Source: Bacteroidales bacterium UBA7574 (GTDB lineage: Bacteria > Bacteroidota > Bacteroidia > Bacteroidales > Paludibacteraceae). From it: a stretch of DNA of 10,555 nt. Positions 7,239 through 10,555 of the stretch are shown here, one piece after another. The DNA is taken from assembly GCA_002479035.1 (NCBI GenBank), contig DLLA01000174.1, forward strand, positions 1,064 to 11,618, in the 5' to 3' direction. The translations under genes were made by a program, and so were the position numbers. Numbering within the stretch: position 1 is the stretch's first letter; each line of letters starts with the position of its first letter. The notes under the pieces are model-generated. The model did not search any database. It saw only the letters and a list, made by a program, of their open reading frames with translations, and was not told the origin of the DNA.

Positions 7239-9299
7239 TTAGTTGTTAATGATTTTATCAATAATATATTCCCCATTGGATTGATGGTATTTCACTATGT
7301 AAATACCTTTAGGAATAGTTATGCTTATTGCGTTTGCATTAGTTGGATAATCATAATCTCCTCGTGTAATGAGACGACCATCCGTAGAAAAGATTTCAAA
7401 ACTAACAATGGACTTTTCTGTGTCTTTGTGTTGATATGTTGAACGATAACGGGGGAAGTAAGAACTGTTTGAACGACCATAAACTCTCAATGTAGGGTCT
7501 CCGATGAGACTATACCGTCTTATTGCTGCTAAACGGTCTGGGGAAGCAAGTCCCCTAAAATATTTTTTCTCTGCTTCATATAGCCACTTGCTAATTGTGA
7601 GACTTTGGTGATTTGTAGTTTTCTCGACAAGCACACTAAAGATTTTTTTAGTCAAGTTATTATTATTAGCATGAGCAGACAATGTTGTAGAACCATAAAA
7701 AGCAACCCCACCACATTCACGGTTCCTCACCCAAGCGGAGCCAAAGTTATTGTTTGTTTCGTAGGTATTTAGGGAACAAGCGATGCCTAATCCTATTGGG
7801 AACGGTACATCATTTTCCAATGCATATATAGTTTCCCCATTGATGATAGGATATGAGGAAACCATATATGGTGATGCAATGTATGATCCATATATTGCAT
7901 CATAACTATCTGTTATGGTTCCCCCATGTCCCCTATACAAAACTATTGAAGAATTTTGAATAGCCTCATGGAAATTAGAGAAATCAAGTCCGTCTCGACC
8001 GTCGTAAATAGTGTTCGTGATACTTGTTTCTTCGTTAATGTCATCTGCTATCTTTTTGATATTTTTATAAAAAGAGCATTCCCCATTTCCAGTTCCTGAT
8101 AATAGAGATATGGAACTACTATAAAAAGACAACTGCTGTTCTGTCATGATAGTCTTATGAATAATAGTATTGAGTTGTTGGCTAATAGAGGAACTATTCC
8201 AATCGTCTTCTTCTACAACCCATCTACCAACACATGGATGGTATTCATCATCGGAATAGGGATTATAAAACCATTTAGACCCCGTATAAGGCGGGATTTG
8301 CTCTAAACTACCTACTAATAGAACATAGTCAGGATCCCTTTCTTGTATGATATATCGTATTGCTTGAGGATAGCCCAATGCTCTCTGTTCATCAAGATAA
8401 ACGGTGGTTACATTATATCCTAAATCTGATTTGTACTCAACAAAAGTTTGAAGGTCTTGTTGCATATCTTGAGTTGCAGCAACTATTAGGAGTCGGGGAT
8501 GGTATCTTTCGCCACTCGGGACATCTATCCAAGGAAAATCTTTGAAGTATTCCATTGCAAACGCAGACTTAAAGGTTTGAGAATCCCGTATTCCTGCAAT
8601 TTCTGATAGTAAAGAGCCACCATCAAATGCGATTATTATGCGTCCGTGTTGCAACATTCGCAAGTTGCCTATAGTAGGGATATACTCAAAGGGGTGTATG
8701 GACAATGTAACTCCTATAGACCCGAATACATCGTAAGGCTGGCTCAGAGAGTAAAACTCTTCGGTGTACTCATTATAGTAGTGAGATGCATCTATGGTTG
8801 TGTATGTGGTGGAGCAGTAATCCTCATCACGTTCTATCTCCACATATTCTCCGTTGTCAGTAGTCTGTATTGCACTTCCCTTAATGGCAGGAGCAATGTA
8901 GTAATCAAGGTCTTTGTCAAAGACATCGGAGAAATCGACATGGATATCTATATTCTCAAAGTCGCAAGGTAACAATAGTTCTATAGGGAAGAACGGCAAC
9001 TCGGGGAAACCGATATTATCTGTTACATCATAGTCATCTGTTCCAACAATATCAATGCTGTGGAAATATCCATACTGATGGAACATCTCAGGATACCCTT
9101 CTTCTGCAATATCCACATCCGTTATTTCAAAATCAGGCAGGTTGAAATCAATAATATATTGATTTTCGGATACTATTATTTGATACGTTGGCGCTTCTAT
9201 CACAAAAGGGTCTATTCCTGTTGCACTCGCTGCTATCAGGGAGGTCGAGAGTAGCAGTAAGGTCAATAATAAATACCGTGTGTGGATAGAGAGTCTCAT
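7239..9299 (-). CDS. Gingipain-type C25 cysteine peptidase with type IX secretion tail
   Basis: A 686-residue exported protein (counted from the ATG at 9299) of peptidase family C25, the clan of gingipains. Residues 1-25 are a strong signal peptide (basic start, then a leucine-rich core). A long acidic N-terminal region to about residue 255 looks like a propeptide. The C25 core then shows PRLLIVAATQDM, DYVLLVGSLEQIP, VGRWVVEE, YRGHGG with the probable catalytic His458, GIACSLNTYETN with the probable nucleophile Cys508, and SLIGDPTLRVY. The last 80 or so residues look like a type A sorting domain (IFSTDGRLI, then PKGIYIVKYHQSNGEYIIDKII), which directs passage through the type IX system. A GTG at 9317 in the same frame would add six residues but falls inside the predicted promoter, so the ATG is preferred. 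Peptide-bond preference cannot be told. The gene is AT-rich compared with its neighbours and is followed after 6 bases by the lipoprotein gene. Confidence 0.9.
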   Translation of the reverse strand: MRLSIHTRYLLLTLLLLSTSLIAASATGIDPFVIEAPTYQIIVSENQYIIDFNLPDFEITDVDIAEEGYPEMFHQYGYFHSIDIVGTDDYDVTDNIGFPELPFFPIELLLPCDFENIDIHVDFSDVFDKDLDYYIAPAIKGSAIQTTDNGEYVEIERDEDYCSTTYTTIDASHYYNEYTEEFYSLSQPYDVFGSIGVTLSIHPFEYIPTIGNLRMLQHGRIIIAFDGGSLLSEIAGIRDSQTFKSAFAMEYFKDFPWIDVPSGERYHPRLLIVAATQDMQQDLQTFVEYKSDLGYNVTTVYLDEQRALGYPQAIRYIIQERDPDYVLLVGSLEQIPPYTGSKWFYNPYSDDEYHPCVGRWVVEEDDWNSSSISQQLNTIIHKTIMTEQQLSFYSSSISLLSGTGNGECSFYKNIKKIADDINEETSITNTIYDGRDGLDFSNFHEAIQNSSIVLYRGHGGTITDSYDAIYGSYIASPYMVSSYPIINGETIYALENDVPFPIGLGIACSLNTYETNNNFGSAWVRNRECGGVAFYGSTTLSAHANNNNLTKKIFSVLVEKTTNHQSLTISKWLYEAEKKYFRGLASPDRLAAIRRYSLIGDPTLRVYGRSNSSYFPRYRSTYQHKDTEKSIVSFEIFSTDGRLITRGDYDYPTNANAISITIPKGIYIVKYHQSNGEYIIDKIINN

Positions 9300-9316
9300 A
9301 CGCACATAATTTTTCA

Positions 9317-9348
9317 CAAAGGTACTACAAACTTATGAATTATGCAAA
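9317..9348 (-). promoter_or_regulatory. Bacteroides-type promoter of the peptidase-lipoprotein pair
   Basis: On the minus strand, TTTG (9348-9345) is followed by exactly 20 bases and then TACCTTTG (9324-9317), a full match to the TTTG / TAnnTTTG promoter of Bacteroidota. Transcription would start near 9310, giving a leader of roughly 10 bases before the ATG at 9299. The upstream TTTG belongs to the duplicated nadK codons at the very edge of the repeat, while the TACCTTTG box is cassette DNA. Confidence 0.6.
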
Positions 9349-9363
9349 AAGTGCTATGGTCAT
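9340..9363 (-). pseudogene. nadK start remnant, now an 8-codon open frame
   Basis: The first six codons of nadK are reproduced here by the 45-base repeat, overlapping the fmt stop as ATGA. After the repeat ends the frame reads one Ala codon and a stop, so it would encode only MTIALFA. It is a relic of the old operon junction; translational coupling from fmt would end here. Confidence 0.7.
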
Positions 9364-9389
9364 GGTCGTAGTCCGTTGAGGAGGGCTTG
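9345..9389. repeat. 45-base direct repeat, copy 2 (fmt end plus nadK-start remnant)
   Basis: Partner of 6638-6682, with no mismatches. Here the fmt half (9360-9389: nine codons and TGA) is the working end of the gene, and the nadK half (9345-9363) is the relic. Each of the two host genes therefore keeps an intact end in a different copy, as with sites flanking an element that integrates at a gene's 3' end. One edge of this copy also supplies the TTTG box of the peptidase promoter. Confidence 0.97.
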
Positions 9390-10307
9390 GGCGGTCATGC
9401 GCTTCTTGCCCGGGAGTTGCAGTTCCAGAATATCAATATAGCCGTCGGCACAAGGGAAGATGATATGCCCCTTCTGTTCGGCAAGGGATGCGGGTGCCAC
9501 CTTATATACTTTGGCTCCCTCCAACATCGTTGCTAAGGGGTGTGCGGGTAGCGGAGCACCTATCCATGCTGCGGGATAAGGACTGAGTCCGCGTACTTGG
9601 TTGCGTATATGCTCTGCTGTTTGGGTAAAGTCAATACGGCAGGTGTCCTTATATATCTTAGGTGCAGGTCGCAAGTCGGGCAGGTCGGGTTGCGGTATGA
9701 GGGGCAGCGGTTTGCCGTTGGCTTCGCAGTCGAGTATCAAATCCATGGTGCGGAGGACAAGTTGCGCTCCCATCACCATCAGGCGGTCATGCACGGAACC
9801 AACGTCCTCGTTGTCGCCAATGGGCAGGCGTTCCTGCAAGAGCATATCGCCTGTGTCAATGTCGTGCCGCAGCATGAATGTAGTGGCTCCTGTCTCGTGG
9901 TCGCCATTCATCACTGCCCAGTTGATGGGGGCTGCCCCACGGTACTGTGGAAGGAGTGCGGCATGGAGGTTGAAGGTGCCCAATCGGGGCATGGACCATA
10001 CCACTTCGGGCAGCATACGGAAGGCAACAACTATCTGTATGTCAGCGTGATAACTGCGCAGTTCGTCCAAGAAGGCAGGGTCTTTCAGCCGCTCGGGTTG
10101 CAGCACGGGCAGCCCTACTGACAGGGCATATTGCTTGACGGCAGAGTACTGCACCCGGTGCCCCCGCCCTGCGGGTTTGTCGGGCATCGTTACAACTGCC
10201 ACCACGTTGTAGCCGCCCTCCACCAAGGCGCGGAGACTCTCCACGGCAAAGTCGGGAGTGCCCATGTAGATGATACGTATTGATTTTTTGTCAATGCTCA
10301 TATTCAT
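9360..10307 (-). CDS. fmt: Methionyl-tRNA formyltransferase
   Basis: Fmt transfers a formyl group from 10-formyl-tetrahydrofolate to methionyl initiator tRNA, allowing normal bacterial translation start. The 315-residue length matches the family. Visible: the start RIIYMGTPDFAVESLRAL, the PDKPAGRGH loop at residues 42-50 (tRNA acceptor-binding loop), the folate/catalytic block FNLHAALLPQYRGAAPINWA with Asn113 and His115, and the third catalytic residue Asp151 in RHDIDTGDM. These correspond to Asn108, His110 and Asp146 of the E. coli enzyme. The C-terminal tRNA-binding domain follows (IDFTQTAEHIRNQVRGLSPYPAAW). Two ATGs are possible, 10307 and 10301; both lie a few residues before the conserved start. 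The last nine codons and stop lie in the 45-base repeat. A Bacteroides-type promoter is 83 bases upstream. Confidence 0.97.
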   Translation of the reverse strand: MNMSIDKKSIRIIYMGTPDFAVESLRALVEGGYNVVAVVTMPDKPAGRGHRVQYSAVKQYALSVGLPVLQPERLKDPAFLDELRSYHADIQIVVAFRMLPEVVWSMPRLGTFNLHAALLPQYRGAAPINWAVMNGDHETGATTFMLRHDIDTGDMLLQERLPIGDNEDVGSVHDRLMVMGAQLVLRTMDLILDCEANGKPLPLIPQPDLPDLRPAPKIYKDTCRIDFTQTAEHIRNQVRGLSPYPAAWIGAPLPAHPLATMLEGAKVYKVAPASLAEQKGHIIFPCADGYIDILELQLPGKKRMTAQALLNGLRP

Positions 10308-10345
10308 GGCGCTTGAATGTCTGTAACTTACTATATATCAAAATG

Positions 10346-10366
10346 CTCTATGCACTATGCATAGAG
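10346..10366 (-). promoter_or_regulatory. Perfect hairpin in the fmt leader
   Basis: CTCTATGCA, a 3-base loop and TGCATAGAG make a perfect 9-base-pair stem, lying between the predicted fmt promoter and the start codon and so within the transcript leader. No U-run follows on the fmt side, which argues against a terminator. It could be an RNA structure affecting fmt translation or stability, or a palindromic protein site. Function is unknown. Confidence 0.5.
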
Positions 10367-10389
10367 GAAAACAAGGCATAAAACCCGCA

Positions 10390-10421
10390 CAAAGTTACGA
10401 AAAAGTATCGACAACCGCAAA
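10390..10421 (-). promoter_or_regulatory. Bacteroides-type promoter of fmt
   Basis: On the minus strand, TTTG (10421-10418), 20 bases, then TAACTTTG (10397-10390) match the Bacteroidota consensus exactly in both boxes and in spacing. Transcription would start near 10383, leaving a leader of about 75 bases that contains the 9-base-pair hairpin. It probably drove fmt-nadK before the cassette arrived. The remaining 134 bases up to the window end show no gene or motif I can support. Confidence 0.65.
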
Positions 10422-10555
10422 ATTTATTTCGCAGGACATAGGCAGGCGGGTGGTGCCGGCATAGGAATCGGTAATGAAAAGGGCGGGAAAAAGTGACGGC
10501 AACCTATCAATATCCAAATAAGATTAACGCTATAATATCATACTAATCACATTGT

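Larger units (their letters stand above)
6683..9344 (-). other. AT-rich two-gene cassette inserted between fmt and nadK
   Basis: This 2,662-base block lies exactly between the two 45-base repeats and holds only the lipoprotein and peptidase genes. It is markedly poorer in GC than its flanks: hand counts of 60-base samples give 28% (7261-7320) and 42% (9061-9120), against 55% in both nadK and fmt. The lipoprotein stop codon is 4 bases from one repeat; the peptidase ATG is 45 bases from the other. No recombinase, transposase or terminal inverted repeats were found. The duplicated junction and the composition point to acquisition from elsewhere; the mechanism is unknown. Removing one repeat copy plus the cassette (2,707 bases) would restore an overlapping fmt-nadK pair. 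Confidence 0.75.

Noticed and set aside
9300..9317. GTG at 9317 as the peptidase start
   Set aside because: It overlaps the last base of the predicted TACCTTTG box, so it would lie upstream of the transcript; the ATG at 9299 gives a typical signal peptide.
6683..9344. Terminal inverted repeats at the cassette ends (CATAAT / ATTATG)
   Set aside because: The short AT-rich matches lie 30 bases apart at the same end, and the two cassette ends show no convincing inverted match to each other.

Overview
The window looks like a chromosomal piece from a member of the Bacteroidota, most likely order Bacteroidales. The evidence is a SusC/SusD outer-membrane pair, a gingipain-type (C25) peptidase with a type IX secretion sorting tail, and promoters of the Bacteroides type (TTTG, 20 bases, TAnnTTTG). 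Genus and species cannot be read from it. Most of the window is fairly GC-rich: 60-base samples counted by hand in nadK and fmt are both about 55% GC. The stretch from about 6,683 to 9,344 is clearly more AT-rich, with samples of 28% and 42% GC.

Layout. 1-2975 (+): most of a SusC-type TonB-dependent transporter, cut at its 5' end by the window edge. 2989-4993 (+): its SusD-type lipoprotein partner, broken into two reading frames by a one-base shift near 3955-3959. 5013-5588 (-): an HDIG-domain phosphohydrolase, convergent with susD and starting at a TTG. 5589-5801: a 213-base gap packed with short repeats (a TTTACG array, and an 11-base ATGTACNATTT repeat in both orientations). 5802-6656 (-): NAD kinase, nadK. 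6683-9344 (-): two AT-rich genes, a small lipoprotein and a C25 cysteine peptidase. 9360-10307 (-): methionyl-tRNA formyltransferase, fmt. 10308-10555: the fmt leader, with a good promoter and a perfect hairpin; nothing recognisable lies beyond the promoter.

The most striking point is that the two-gene AT-rich block is flanked by a perfect 45-base direct repeat, at 6638-6682 and 9345-9389. The repeat is exactly the fmt/nadK junction: the last nine codons and stop of fmt, overlapping (ATGA) the first codons of nadK. Each essential gene uses one copy and stays intact, while the other half of each copy is a leftover. The plain reading is that fmt and nadK were once a directly overlapping operon. 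A 2.66-kb peptidase-lipoprotein cassette was then inserted with duplication of the junction, without breaking either housekeeping gene. No integrase or transposase is present. The inserted peptidase gene has its own Bacteroides-type promoter, whose upstream TTTG box lies inside the duplicated nadK codons.

How the genes may work together: SusC and SusD would import a glycan or peptide across the outer membrane, but no enzymes in the window indicate the substrate. Fmt, NadK and the HDIG protein are housekeeping or general metabolism. The peptidase and lipoprotein form a small exported module, probably cotranscribed (6-base gap), that depends on a type IX secretion system encoded elsewhere.
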